The notes below the pieces were generated by a model. That model ran no database searches. It was given only the letters and a program-made list of their open reading frames with translations, and was not told where the DNA came from. Made by a program: the position numbers and the translations under genes. A DNA stretch of 64,000 bases, taken from contig JAAEZM010000005.1 of NCBI GenBank assembly GCA_018222865.1, positions 148,063 to 212,062 on the forward strand, given 5' to 3'. The stretch is from Alphaproteobacteria bacterium. Its GTDB lineage: Bacteria; Pseudomonadota; Alphaproteobacteria; Caulobacterales; Maricaulaceae. Numbering within the stretch: position 1 is the stretch's first letter; each line of letters begins with the position of its first letter. Shown here one piece after another: positions 54,460-62,953 of the stretch.

Positions 54460-56247
54460 CTACTCCGCGGCAACCAGCGCGTCCTGCCCGGCGCGATAGA
54501 GCCGGCCCGGCAGGGCGCCAGTCAGCGTGCCATTCTTCATCACCACCTCACCGGATACGATGGTCGCGTCATATCCCCGCGCGCCCTGCAGCAGGCGCTG
54601 ACCACCGGCTGGCAGATCCGCCTCCATATGCGGTGGCTCCATTTGCAGCGTGTCGAGATTGATGACGTTGATATCCGCCTTCATCCCCACTTTGAGATAG
54701 CCGCGATCGCGCATGGACATATAGTCCGCCTGGGCTCCGGTGAGCATGCGGATAACCCGCGGCAGGTCGAGTTTGCGGCCGCGTTCGCGGTCGCGCGTCC
54801 AGTGCGTGATCATATAGGTCGGCATGGAGGCATCGCAGACCGTGCCGACATGCGCGCCGCCATCGGACAGGCCGTAAAGCGCCTGGGGGTGCTCCATCAT
54901 TTTGAGCACATTGTCGTAATTGAGCTCGGTATAATTATAGAGCGGCAGGTAGATCAGCTCATGACCATCACGCTCCAAAAGCGTGTCATAGATCATCTCC
55001 ATCAATCCGACGCCTTTTTCGCGCGCCCGGGCAGCCAGAGAGTTTTCCGGCGCCTGTTCATAATCGGGCGGATTGCCGAGCTGGAAGAATTTCTCTGCCA
55101 CGAACTCGATATGCTCCATCAGGAGGTCGGCCAGAGGCGGTACGGACGAGCCGGGCCCGGAGAGCTTGTCCGTCTTTTCAGAGAGGATTTTCGCCTTGAA
55201 GTCCGGCTCTTTCATCTTGGCGACGCGCTCTTCAAGCGAGAGGTGGGCGATGGTCTTGTAAGTGGGATAGCCCATGAACGGGTGGAAGGTGCAATTAAAA
55301 CCCAGGAAAACACCGATGGCGCGAGGAGCGACCTGCATGCGCGCATCCACACCCTCGGCCTTGAGCTTTTCAGAGCGCTCAATGAGCTTAAGCCATTGAT
55401 CCGGCGCAAAATCGCGCTGCATAAGCGAGAAAGAGAAGGGACGGCCGGCGGCCTTGGCATAATCCGCGATGATGTCCCACTCGTCGTCGAAATCCTCTTC
55501 GCCGCGTTCCAGATTGAAGTCGGACACGGCCTGAACCACGCCGAAATCCAATCCTTCAAAGGCTTTGGCGATGCCGGTCAGTTCTTCCCGGGTCGATTCG
55601 GAGGACGGGGTCCAGTCTCCGTCCGCGGTCTTGTGGACATCGGACCGACCGGTCGCAAATCCGATCGCCCCGGCGTCCAGCGCTTCGCGGGTCAAACGGC
55701 GCATTTCGGCGATATCGTCATCATTGGCCGGTTCGGAGAAGACGGCGCGATCGCCCATCACATAAACGCGCAGCGGGTCATGCGGCACCATGGCAGCGAT
55801 ATCGATTGTACGCGGCATTTTATCGAGGGCGTCGAGATAATCCGGGAAACTCTCCCAATCCCAGGTCAGCCCCTCATGCAAAGCCGTGCCAGGAATATCC
55901 TCGACGCCTTCCATCAACTTGATGAGCTTTTCATGATCGCTTTCACGAACAGGCGCAAAGCCAACACCGCAATTGCCCATCACCGCAGTGGTGACGCCAT
56001 GATCGATCGAGGGGCGCAGCTCATTATCCCAGCTCGCCTGGCCGTCATAATGGGTGTGGATGTCGATAAAGCCCGGCGTCACAATCCGACCCGTCGCATC
56101 GATTTCCTCGTGCGCCGTACCGTCAATTCTGCCAATCGCCGCGATCTTGCCATTCCTGATGGCAATATCCGCGCTCACAGCGTTCTTGCCACTGCCATCA
56201 TAGACCTGGCCGCCCCGAATGATGATGTCGTAACTCGTGTCGCTCAT
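54460..56247 (-). CDS. N-acyl-D-amino-acid deacylase / D-aminoacylase-like amidohydrolase
   Basis: A 595-residue amidohydrolase-fold enzyme from ATG 56247. The metal-binding HxH (H64, H66 in IDIHTHYDG), GVTTAVMGNCGVGFAP, HPFMGYPTYKTIAHL and the C-terminal LSDGGAHVGTVCDASMPTY are typical of the D-aminoacylase group. It likely hydrolyses an N-acyl-D-amino acid or dihydro-pyrimidine-like substrate; the exact one is not visible. It is 16 bp downstream of the BASS-type transporter gene, suggesting a substrate-uptake and cleavage pair. Confidence 0.85.
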   Translation of the reverse strand: MSDTSYDIIIRGGQVYDGSGKNAVSADIAIRNGKIAAIGRIDGTAHEEIDATGRIVTPGFIDIHTHYDGQASWDNELRPSIDHGVTTAVMGNCGVGFAPVRESDHEKLIKLMEGVEDIPGTALHEGLTWDWESFPDYLDALDKMPRTIDIAAMVPHDPLRVYVMGDRAVFSEPANDDDIAEMRRLTREALDAGAIGFATGRSDVHKTADGDWTPSSESTREELTGIAKAFEGLDFGVVQAVSDFNLERGEEDFDDEWDIIADYAKAAGRPFSFSLMQRDFAPDQWLKLIERSEKLKAEGVDARMQVAPRAIGVFLGFNCTFHPFMGYPTYKTIAHLSLEERVAKMKEPDFKAKILSEKTDKLSGPGSSVPPLADLLMEHIEFVAEKFFQLGNPPDYEQAPENSLAARAREKGVGLMEMIYDTLLERDGHELIYLPLYNYTELNYDNVLKMMEHPQALYGLSDGGAHVGTVCDASMPTYMITHWTRDRERGRKLDLPRVIRMLTGAQADYMSMRDRGYLKVGMKADINVINLDTLQMEPPHMEADLPAGGQRLLQGARGYDATIVSGEVVMKNGTLTGALPGRLYRAGQDALVAAE

Positions 56248-56263
56248 GGCGTGTCGAACCTCC

Positions 56264-57196
56264 CTATTCCGCCGTCTGATCGCGGCGTGATGTCCAATAC
56301 TCCCAGCTCCGGTAGACGCCGACAAGAAGGAAGCCCGCCAAAATATGCCAAATACCCCAAAGTGCGGTCACCGCAACGGCGCCACCACTGCCACCGAACT
56401 GAGCCAGGAGAATAACCAGGCCAAGCCCGGCATTCTGAATACCGACCTCGAAACTCAGCGCGCGCACGCGCGGCAGGCTGAGTTGAAGAAGCAGCGCCAC
56501 GGCTCCGCCGAGCGCGAAGGCCAGCGCATTATGAAGCCCGACGAGGGGAAAAATCAGCATGCCGCTGCCAAACAGGACATCCCGGTTCGCATAAGCGCCG
56601 ACTACAATGAGGCTGACGAGAATCATAAAGGCTACGGGGCGTAAAAGCTTGCGCATCCGCTCGGCCACTTCCGGATAGCGCTCGGCAACCGTTATGCCCG
56701 CCGCCAGCGGCAGCCCCAAAAGCGCGAAGGTGCGAAGCAGGAAGGGCAAGACACCGATATCCATCGACTGGATCAAAGCGGCGGTCGGGGCATAGAGATT
56801 GGAAAGCAGCAGAATCGTTATGGGCGTCAAAAACGCCGACATGACGCTGGAGATCGCTGTCAGGGAGACGGAGAATGCCGTATCACCACGCGCGAACATC
56901 GTCAGCGCGTTGGATACATTCCCTCCCGGACACGACGCGACAACAAACATGCCCAGAGCGACGCTGGGGTCAGGCCGGATGAGAAGAACCAACGCAAAGG
57001 TCAAAACCGGTAGACCGATCAGCTGGGTCAATGCACCGCCCGCGACGGGTACCGGTTCGCGGGCCAGGCCGCGGAAGTCCGCGACACGCAGGCCCAGCGC
57101 GACCGTAAACATCATAACAACCAAACTGATAGACATGAATAATTGGAAGGTCGGACTTAAAGCGACCTCTATGCCATCAAGACTAACTGAACCCAT
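56264..57196 (-). CDS. Bile acid:sodium symporter family (BASS) transporter
   Basis: A 310-residue membrane protein with about ten helices. The sequence VVASCPGGNVSNALTMFARG and FEVGIQNAGLGLVILLAQF are the conserved motifs of BASS/SBF transporters, which move organic anions with sodium. It starts the minus-strand operon with the amidohydrolase 16 bp downstream. The divergent HxlR regulator lies 273 bp away across an AT-rich spacer containing two dyads. Confidence 0.88.
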   Translation of the reverse strand: MGSVSLDGIEVALSPTFQLFMSISLVVMMFTVALGLRVADFRGLAREPVPVAGGALTQLIGLPVLTFALVLLIRPDPSVALGMFVVASCPGGNVSNALTMFARGDTAFSVSLTAISSVMSAFLTPITILLLSNLYAPTAALIQSMDIGVLPFLLRTFALLGLPLAAGITVAERYPEVAERMRKLLRPVAFMILVSLIVVGAYANRDVLFGSGMLIFPLVGLHNALAFALGGAVALLLQLSLPRVRALSFEVGIQNAGLGLVILLAQFGGSGGAVAVTALWGIWHILAGFLLVGVYRSWEYWTSRRDQTAE

Positions 57197-57318
57197 CCCC
57201 TACCGCCAATCAAAAGCTAAAGTTATTCTAGTTTTTATTTTATTTGGTCTTTTATTTCGTACAGGCATCTGGTGCCGGAATAAAATCATTTTGGGGTCGC
57301 AATACCTGAACGATTCTG

Positions 57319-57337
57319 TATTGTGACAGTCACGATA
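57319..57337. promoter_or_regulatory. Dyad-symmetric operator candidate between the BASS operon and hxlR
   Basis: A 19-bp sequence in which eight of nine base pairs are symmetric (TATTGTGACAGTCACGATA, with one T/G mismatch) lies in the 273-bp spacer between the divergent genes, 133-151 bp before the hxlR start. HxlR-type regulators bind such dyads. TTGACA overlaps its right edge (57338-57343). Confidence 0.45.
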
Positions 57338-57432
57338 TTGACAGAAGGATCCAATCTGTCGAGATCTTGTGTGGGGCTTAGCCTGGATGTCTGGCCATCG
57401 TGTCGGCTATCCAGATTGTTGTAATTTGAAAC

Positions 57433-57444
57433 GCGTATATACGC
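57433..57444. promoter_or_regulatory. Second dyad (GCGTATATACGC) just upstream of hxlR
   Basis: A perfect 12-bp palindrome 26 bp before the hxlR ATG. Its AT-rich centre and position suggest an autoregulatory operator overlapping the hxlR promoter or leader. Confidence 0.45.
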
Positions 57445-57469
57445 TTTAGTCTTTTGGGGGACTATAGGT

Positions 57470-57964
57470 ATGGGACGGAAACGTTTCGACGAAATGACTT
57501 GTTCAATCGCCCAGACACTTAATCAGGTCGGCGATTGGTGGACCTTGCTGATTGTGCGGGATGCCCTCAAAGGCGCTCGCCGGTTCAGTGATTTCCACGA
57601 AAGCACTGGGATTGCTAAAAACATCCTGACGGACCGCCTCAACAAGCTTGTTGAAAACGGCATTATGGTCCGTGAAGAAGTGGGTGTCCGCGGCCAGCGC
57701 CAGGAATATGTCCTGACGCAACGCGGCGAAGCCCTCTTCCCGATCCTCATCGCCATGCAACAGTGGGGCGATCAGTGGATCTATGGTCAAGAAAACAAGC
57801 CGGATGAGCTTTACGACACCCGTAATGGGCAGCCGTTGGGCCAGATGGCTGTGGCCAATGAAAGTGGTGATGAAGTCACCCATCACTTTGTCGCGACCCG
57901 CCCCGCCAGTGGCGAGAACGACAATTCCGACGCGCCCGATAATATCGCGGCGAACGGATCCTAG
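57470..57964 (+). CDS. HxlR-family winged-helix transcriptional regulator
   Basis: A 164-residue regulator. The HTH region CSIAQTLNQVGDWWTLLIVRDALKGARRFSDFHESTG (quoted here as two blocks, TLNQVGDWWTLLIVRDAL and GARRFSDFHESTGIAKN) and the wing RLNKLVENGIMVREE are characteristic of HxlR dimers. A 55-residue acidic, disordered tail follows. It likely regulates the divergent BASS-amidohydrolase operon and possibly itself, given the two dyads in the spacer. The inducer is unknown. Confidence 0.9.
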   Translation: MGRKRFDEMTCSIAQTLNQVGDWWTLLIVRDALKGARRFSDFHESTGIAKNILTDRLNKLVENGIMVREEVGVRGQRQEYVLTQRGEALFPILIAMQQWGDQWIYGQENKPDELYDTRNGQPLGQMAVANESGDEVTHHFVATRPASGENDNSDAPDNIAANGS

Positions 57965-57971
57965 GGACTTC

Positions 57972-58000
57972 AGGGCCGTCTCCTAAGAGGCGGCCCTTTT
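57972..58000 (+). terminator. Intrinsic terminator after hxlR
   Basis: A GC-rich stem (AGGGCCG with CGGCCCT, bulged upper part) ends in TTTT eight bases after the hxlR stop. Confidence 0.7.
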
Positions 58001-58168
58001 CGCTTTTAACGCGATTTTTTTGCCCTCAACAATTGTGGCAGGCGAAAAGCTTGTCTAGCATTACCCCAAGGCGCACACCCGCCCCGGCCATATTGGTCAT
58101 GGGCGGTATGTCTAACAGGACCGGGCTGACACCAAGATCCAAGACCGGTCCCTACGGGGAGATCATTC

Positions 58169-58483
58169 ATGATCCTGACTGCACTGGCCATGTCCGCCGC
58201 ACTTTTACAGGCAGATGCCAATGTTCTGCTTGAGCACGGCTTACAAGTCTCGTCCGCCTCGGGCTCCTACACCACCTATTTCAATGCTGACGGCACCTAT
58301 ACCAGCGATGTCGGTATTCAGGGCACATGGGAAGTTCGCGGTACTGAAATCTGTGTCACCCGAAGCACTGGGGAAAGCGGCTGCGCGCCGCTTCAGGACG
58401 GCGCTGCTCTGGGCGATAGCTGGGAGGGCGTCAATGCGGCCACCGGCGAGACAGTCACCTATACGGTCGTCACGCGCGACTAG
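58169..58483 (+). CDS. Small exported protein of unknown function
   Basis: A 104-residue protein from ATG 58169 with GGGGAGA upstream. The N-terminus (MILTALAMSAALLQADA) looks like a short signal peptide. The mature part is Gly/Thr/Tyr-rich with two cysteines (EICVTR and GESGCAPL), probably a small beta protein; the layout TWEV..EICV..TYTV loosely resembles the exported protein at 16467-16787. Family not recognised. A strong terminator follows and is shared with the convergent M28 gene. Confidence 0.65.
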   Translation: MILTALAMSAALLQADANVLLEHGLQVSSASGSYTTYFNADGTYTSDVGIQGTWEVRGTEICVTRSTGESGCAPLQDGAALGDSWEGVNAATGETVTYTVVTRD

Positions 58484-58501
58484 AGCGCAACTAAAGATGA
58501 G

Positions 58502-58536
58502 AAAAGCCGGCGCCTTTCCAGGTGCCGGCTTTTTTT
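58502..58536. terminator. Bidirectional intrinsic terminator between the small exported protein and M28 genes
   Basis: A stem AAAAGCCGGC...GCCGGCTTTT with a small internal mismatch and CCTTTCCAGG upper part is followed by T7 on the plus strand, with A4 on the left for the minus strand. It lies 18 bp after the stop at 58483 and 23 bp before that at 58559. Confidence 0.85.
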
Positions 58537-58558
58537 GTGGATGATGGGGGCTCACCGC

Positions 58559-59938
58559 TTATTCGCCGAACGATCCGGCCGGGCCGGGGAAGACAACCGG
58601 TGTTTCCGACCCGTCGCGCGCTACGGCGGAGACGCCGAAATAGTAATTGTCGATCACGATGTTCTCGAGCGTATAAGTGTCGGTGACGCCGACAAATCGG
58701 CTATAAGTCCATTGCGGCGCATCGGTCAGACGCCAATGGACGCGGTATCCGGAGAGGTTTTCCGCAGCCTGGCCTGTTGCGAGATCCCAGCTCAGTGTTG
58801 TGGATGGCTGAACAGCCCCCTCGATCTGGACATTCGCGGGCACCGGCGGTGCGCCAGCGATCTGCGCCATAACCGCGATATTCAGCGCCGTCAGCTTGCG
58901 CGCATAGTCGAAATCAACACCGTCGATCGTGTCACCATAGTCTCGGCCATCCACGGTGCGGATATCCTGGTGCTGACGATCATAATGCTCATTCGTCTCC
59001 ATGATCCGCACGCCCGGGATTCCGGCATCATTGAAGGGCCGGTGATGACCGCCACGACCAAAGCGGTCGAGGCGATAAATCATCATGACGTCGAGATTTG
59101 GAATGTACTGATCTGCGGTGCGATCCACCATGCGGGCGATCTGGCGGGACGGGCTATCGACCTCTCCACCAGTAAAGCGGCGAATGCGCGCCTCTTCAGG
59201 TGTCTCGGTCGAGCGCGTGCCTTCGGAAAATACCCGGGCGGTGGTGTTGTTGATGATGCCGTTAATGCCCGCAATATTGCCGATCATATCGTTATTGAGC
59301 ACCGCCTTGATGCGCCAGCCTTGTTCCAGCGCATATTCAGCAACGATCTGACCGCCATATAGCCCCTGCTCTTCTCCCGACAGGCCCGCATACATGATTG
59401 ATCCATCAAACTCGTGCTGGGACAGAACGCGCGCAGCTTCGATCGCGCCGGCCATGCCGGATGCATTATCATTCGCGCCCGGATTCTCATCCTCATAATT
59501 GAGCGGATTGGTTACGCGGCTATCGATATCGCCGGACATCACAACGAAACGATCCGGATCAAGACGTCCACGCTGAATGGCAATGACATTGACGATCTCG
59601 GTCGGCTGAGGGATGCGGGCCCCGCCCGACACGGTGTCGGTGACATACATCACCTCTAAACAACCGCCACAATCAGCAGAGATGCGCTCAAATTCCTCGT
59701 AAATCCATCGCCGCGCCGCGCCGATGCCGCGCGTATCGCTTTGCGTATCGGAAAGCGTATGACGCGTACCAAAACCGGCCAGCGTGCGAATATCCGCTTC
59801 CAGGCGCTCTGCCGATACATCGGCAACATAATCATGGATGGCCACCACTTCAGCCGGCGGGCCGTAATCTCCTGTTTGCGCATCTGATGAACACGCTGAA
59901 AGCACGGCCGCCAGACCGCAAAAAGCCAATAAACGCAT
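58559..59938 (-). CDS. M28-family aminopeptidase-like lipoprotein with fibronectin-type C-terminus
   Basis: A 459-residue protein from ATG 59938, with GGGGAGG upstream. It begins with a lipoprotein signal (FCGLAAVLSAC). The M28 zinc core follows: SGDIDSR (near 135), PGANDNASG, SGEEQGLYGG, NNDMIGN, and GRGGHHRPFND. The first metal ligand is Asp in place of the usual His (GHxDS), while the other ligands are intact. The C-terminal 95 residues form a fibronectin type III-like domain (TTLSWDLATGQ, YRVHWRL, YYFGVSAVARDG). It probably cleaves peptides on the cell surface or in the periplasm. Confidence 0.87.
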   Translation of the reverse strand: MRLLAFCGLAAVLSACSSDAQTGDYGPPAEVVAIHDYVADVSAERLEADIRTLAGFGTRHTLSDTQSDTRGIGAARRWIYEEFERISADCGGCLEVMYVTDTVSGGARIPQPTEIVNVIAIQRGRLDPDRFVVMSGDIDSRVTNPLNYEDENPGANDNASGMAGAIEAARVLSQHEFDGSIMYAGLSGEEQGLYGGQIVAEYALEQGWRIKAVLNNDMIGNIAGINGIINNTTARVFSEGTRSTETPEEARIRRFTGGEVDSPSRQIARMVDRTADQYIPNLDVMMIYRLDRFGRGGHHRPFNDAGIPGVRIMETNEHYDRQHQDIRTVDGRDYGDTIDGVDFDYARKLTALNIAVMAQIAGAPPVPANVQIEGAVQPSTTLSWDLATGQAAENLSGYRVHWRLTDAPQWTYSRFVGVTDTYTLENIVIDNYYFGVSAVARDGSETPVVFPGPAGSFGE

Positions 59939-60069
59939 AGAATCCTCCCCGACTTCTGCGCTGAAATCTTTCACGATGGCGGCTTGGGTCAACACCGGCA
60001 TCAGAAAATTCTCATTAAAACGTATACGGATAACACACGGCTGGAGAGTTTTCCCCAGACATAATTCCC

Positions 60070-60237
60070 CTGACAGTTGAATTTCTAATTCAATCAGTGT
60101 TTTCTATCTGGGCTGATGGATGAGAGAGTTTCGCTCATCACTGATGCTCCACACCCACTCCGAAAGCTGCCCATTCCCACACCCAGGCAGCTCGGAACAC
60201 AAAAGGGCTGGAGTCCCCCTCCAGCCCTTTTTCTTTT
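60070..60237 (+). ncRNA. Candidate trans-acting small RNA with C-rich loops
   Basis: About 165 nt with successive helices and no reading frame: a 7-bp hairpin TTGAATT/AATTCAA (60077-60093); an enclosing 7-bp helix ATCAGTG/CACTGAT (60093-60099 with 60139-60145) around GATGAG/CTCATC (60119-60139); a 7+3-bp hairpin AGCTGCC/GGCAGCT (60160-60195) whose 14-nt loop is C-rich (CATTCCCACACCCA); and a 12-bp terminator stem with loop GTCCCCC ending in TTTTTCTTTTT (60201-60237). C-rich loops in alphaproteobacterial small RNAs pair with Shine-Dalgarno regions. A weak -10-like CATAAT lies at 60060-60065. The 5' end is inferred. The same terminator may instead be shared with minus-strand transcription. Confidence 0.55.
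60201..60237 (+). terminator. Strong intrinsic terminator (end of candidate small RNA)
   Basis: A perfect 12-bp stem AAAAGGGCTGGA/TCCAGCCCTTTT closes the loop GTCCCCC and is followed by TTTTTCTTTTT on the plus strand. No protein gene ends upstream on this strand, so it points to a non-coding transcript. Confidence 0.85.
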
Positions 60238-60366
60238 TGCTGTGTCTGGCCGTATATCCCGGCCTATTTTTTCCAAACACCGCCTTGTTATTCACTTGCA
60301 GCAGGACGAAACCAGTGCAAGCGTTCCATCCTCCAAGACATCGGACGACTAAGACGGAGCATAATT

Positions 60367-60684
60367 ATGGACGGTATTACCAACGCCATCAGAACGGGCT
60401 TTTCCAACTATGTGAATTTCGAAGGAAACGCCAAGCGCGCCGAATATTGGCTATGGTTCTTGTTTGTTTTCGTAACGTCACTCGTTCTCAGTTCGCTCGA
60501 CACCATGATGGGGCTTGGCCTGCTTGGGCTTCTTTTTGGCTTAGGTACGTTCTTGCCCTCACTCGCATTTTTGGTGCGCCGTCTTCACGACACCGGCAAG
60601 TCGGGCTGGTGGTTCCTGATCGTATTTATTCCGGTGATCGGGTTTTTCGTCCTGATCTACTTCCTCATTCAACCAAGTAAGTAA
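60367..60684 (+). CDS. DUF805 family membrane protein
   Basis: A 105-residue protein with three hydrophobic helices (YWLWFLFVFVTSLVLSSL, GLLGLLFGLGTFLPSLAFLV, WFLIVFIPVIGFFVLIYFL). The N-terminal FEGNAKRAEYW and the loop RRLHDTGKSGWW match DUF805 (YhaH family), small inner-membrane proteins of unknown function. A hairpin follows. Confidence 0.9.
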   Translation: MDGITNAIRTGFSNYVNFEGNAKRAEYWLWFLFVFVTSLVLSSLDTMMGLGLLGLLFGLGTFLPSLAFLVRRLHDTGKSGWWFLIVFIPVIGFFVLIYFLIQPSK

Positions 60685-60697
60685 GCTTCAGATATAA

Positions 60698-60722
60698 AAA
60701 GGGCGGCCAATCAGGCCGCCCT
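60698..60722. terminator. Hairpin between DUF805 and quinone reductase genes
   Basis: An 8-bp stem GGGCGGCC/GGCCGCCC with loop AATCA lies after the DUF805 stop. The preceding A5 gives a T5 run on the minus strand, so it best fits termination of the minus-strand acyl-CoA operon (stop at 60749), with possible use by the plus strand. Confidence 0.7.
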
Positions 60723-60748
60723 CTTCGTCCCAGACGGAGCTAGCCACA

Positions 60749-61726
60749 CTATGGCGTCAAGATGACCTTGCCGATGGCCCGGCGTTCGGAAATGGTCTTG
60801 AAGGCATCCATATAGTCTTCCAGCTTAAACGTACCGGCGACATGCGGCTTGATCTTGCCAGCCTGATACATGTCGAAAAGTTCCGCCATGTTTTCGTGAT
60901 GTCCTTTCGGATCACGCATCGCCCAGGCACCCCAGAACACACCGACGGCCGACGCGCCCTTAAGCAAGGGCAAATTCAACGGCAGTTTCGGGATGACCGG
61001 GCTTGAGGCAAAACCAATCACCAGATAGCGCCCTTCCCAGCCGATGGTGCGGAAGGCGAGTTCTGCGAGATCTCCCCCGACCGGATCATAGATAACATCC
61101 ACGCCCTGACCGCCGGTGAGCTCCTTGACGCGCGCCTTGAGGTCCTCGGTCGAATAATTGACCGTCTCATCCGCACCATGTTCACGCGTGACAGCGAGCT
61201 TTTCATCGGTCGATGCGGCCGCGATGACTTTCGCCCCCATCGCCTTGGCCAGCTCAACAGCTGCAAGGCCAACGCCGCCGGCAGCGCCAAGCACCAGCAC
61301 AGCTTCACCCGGCTGCAGTTTGGCGCGCTGCTTCAAAGCGTAATAGGAGGTGCCATAGACGAGGGTCAGACCGCCCGCTTCCTCAAAAGACATCGCGTCC
61401 GGCATTTTCGCCAGTGTTGCCGCCGGCACGGCCGCGCGGCTCGAGAAGGCGCCAGTCAGACCGTTAAAGCAAACCCGGTCACCAACTTCAAAACCTTCCA
61501 CACCATCACCCAGCTCGGCGATGACACCGGCGCCCTCACCGCCCGGAACGAAAGGCAAAGGCGGTTTGAACTGGTACTCTCCGCGCACGCAGAGCAGATC
61601 GGGGAAATTGAGACCGGCCGCTTTTACATCAATCATCACATGACCGGGCGCGAGTACCGGATCATCAACATCTTCGACCTTGAGGTTTTCCTCGGGGCCG
61701 AACTCTCGGCAATAAAGAGCTTTCAT
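60749..61726 (-). CDS. NADPH:quinone reductase-like zinc-less MDR dehydrogenase
   Basis: A 325-residue protein from ATG 61726 (MKALYCREFGPEENL); the upstream in-frame stretch is thiolase antisense and is not part of it. Signatures are the N-terminal GroES-like domain, LPFVPGGEGAGVI, and the Rossmann motif VLVLGAAGGVGLAAVELAKAM. The zinc-binding cysteines of alcohol dehydrogenases are absent. It likely reduces quinones or enoyl-type substrates with NADPH. It lies 13 bp downstream of the thiolase gene, as the last gene of the operon. Confidence 0.9.
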   Translation of the reverse strand: MKALYCREFGPEENLKVEDVDDPVLAPGHVMIDVKAAGLNFPDLLCVRGEYQFKPPLPFVPGGEGAGVIAELGDGVEGFEVGDRVCFNGLTGAFSSRAAVPAATLAKMPDAMSFEEAGGLTLVYGTSYYALKQRAKLQPGEAVLVLGAAGGVGLAAVELAKAMGAKVIAAASTDEKLAVTREHGADETVNYSTEDLKARVKELTGGQGVDVIYDPVGGDLAELAFRTIGWEGRYLVIGFASSPVIPKLPLNLPLLKGASAVGVFWGAWAMRDPKGHHENMAELFDMYQAGKIKPHVAGTFKLEDYMDAFKTISERRAIGKVILTP

Positions 61727-61739
61727 CTCTGTGCCCGCC

Positions 61740-62942
61740 TTATGCGACTTCGAACAGGCCGGCAGCGCCCATGCCGCCACCGACACACATGGTGCAGACC
61801 ACATATTTGGCACCACGACGCTTACCTTCGATGAGGGCGTGCCCCACCATGCGCGCACCGGACATGCCATATGGGTGACCGATGGAAATCGCGCCGCCAT
61901 TGACGTTGAGGTTTTCGTTCGGAATGCCCAGCTTGTCGCGGCAATAAAGGACCTGGACAGCGAAGGCCTCATTAAGCTCCCACAGATCAATATCATCCAT
62001 GGTCAAACCGTTCGCCTTGAGCAGTTTCGGCACCGCATGGATGGGGCCAATGCCCATTTCATCCGGATCGAGACCGGCGACCGCAATCCCGCGATAAATA
62101 CCCAGAGGCTGCAAGCCACGGCGTTCAGCTTCCTTGGCTTCCATCAGTACAGAGGCAGAGGCACCATCCGAGAGCTGAGAGGCATTGCCTGCGGTGATGA
62201 ATTTGCCCTCCTTGATCACCTGACCATTGGCAAAGACCGGCTTGAGCCCGGACAGGGATTCCGCCGTTGTGCCGGGACGATTTCCCTCATCCTTTTCCAG
62301 CGTCACTTCAATATCGGAGACTTCTTTCGTCTCCTTGTTCATGAACTTCATGACCGAAGGCAGAGGCACGATTTCATCGTTGAACTTGCCTGCTTCCTGC
62401 GCCGCATGGGTGCGGGCCTGGGATTGCGCGGCATATTCGTCCTGAACCTCACGGCTCACGCCATAGCGCTCCGCTACAATCTCGGCGGTTTCCAGCATGG
62501 TCATGTAGAGCGCAGGCTGGTTCTCAACGATCCATGGATCAGTATCGCGATAGGTCCGCGTCTTTTCTGTCTGGACCAGGGAGATGCTCTCCAGCCCGCC
62601 ACCGACGGTCACAGTCATGCCGTCAGCAATGATCTGCTTGGCTGCCGTAGCGATGGCCATCATGCCGGAGGCGCATTGGCGGTCCATCGACATCCCCGCC
62701 ACGGAGGTCGGCAGGCCGGCGCGGATGGCGCAATTGCGGCCGGGATTACGACCGGTTGTGCCCATTTGCATGGCACAGCCCATCACCACATCATCGATCT
62801 CCGCTGGATCAATGCCCGCTCGCTGCACGGCGTGCTTGATGGCGTGCCCGCCCATCTCCGGTCCGGACGTGTCGTTAAAGGCTCCACGATAGGCTTTGCC
62901 AATCGGCGTACGCGCTGTTGATACAATCACTGCTTCCCGCAT
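61740..62942 (-). CDS. Acetyl-CoA C-acyltransferase (thiolase)
   Basis: A 400-residue thiolase with nucleophile Cys90 (DRQCASGM), [17 protein letters not shown] with the catalytic His near 354, and the second cysteine in [13 protein letters not shown] near 384. Thiolases split 3-ketoacyl-CoA (beta-oxidation) or condense acetyl-CoA; the context of acyl-CoA genes favours fatty-acid breakdown. It is in operon with the thioesterase upstream and the quinone reductase downstream. Confidence 0.93.
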   Translation of the reverse strand: MREAVIVSTARTPIGKAYRGAFNDTSGPEMGGHAIKHAVQRAGIDPAEIDDVVMGCAMQMGTTGRNPGRNCAIRAGLPTSVAGMSMDRQCASGMMAIATAAKQIIADGMTVTVGGGLESISLVQTEKTRTYRDTDPWIVENQPALYMTMLETAEIVAERYGVSREVQDEYAAQSQARTHAAQEAGKFNDEIVPLPSVMKFMNKETKEVSDIEVTLEKDEGNRPGTTAESLSGLKPVFANGQVIKEGKFITAGNASQLSDGASASVLMEAKEAERRGLQPLGIYRGIAVAGLDPDEMGIGPIHAVPKLLKANGLTMDDIDLWELNEAFAVQVLYCRDKLGIPNENLNVNGGAISIGHPYGMSGARMVGHALIEGKRRGAKYVVCTMCVGGGMGAAGLFEVA

Positions 62943-62953
62943 GACGTTCTCCT

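Larger units (their letters stand above)
59939..60366. other. 428-bp spacer between M28 and DUF805 genes
   Basis: No protein gene is visible. It holds the minus-strand promoter of the M28 gene on the left, the candidate small RNA (about 60070-60237) in the middle, and the DUF805 promoter on the right. Confidence 0.7.

Noticed and set aside
53827..56415. Very long open frame on the plus strand (about 860 codons) opposite the deacylase and DUF3237 genes
   Set aside because: It is an antisense by-product of GC-rich codon use: it spans three real minus-strand genes and their gaps, and its translation has no recognisable domain.
60741..61996. Longer start of the quinone reductase at 61996
   Set aside because: The extra 90 residues are antisense to the thiolase 3' end and have no family match; ATG 61726 matches the family N-terminus.
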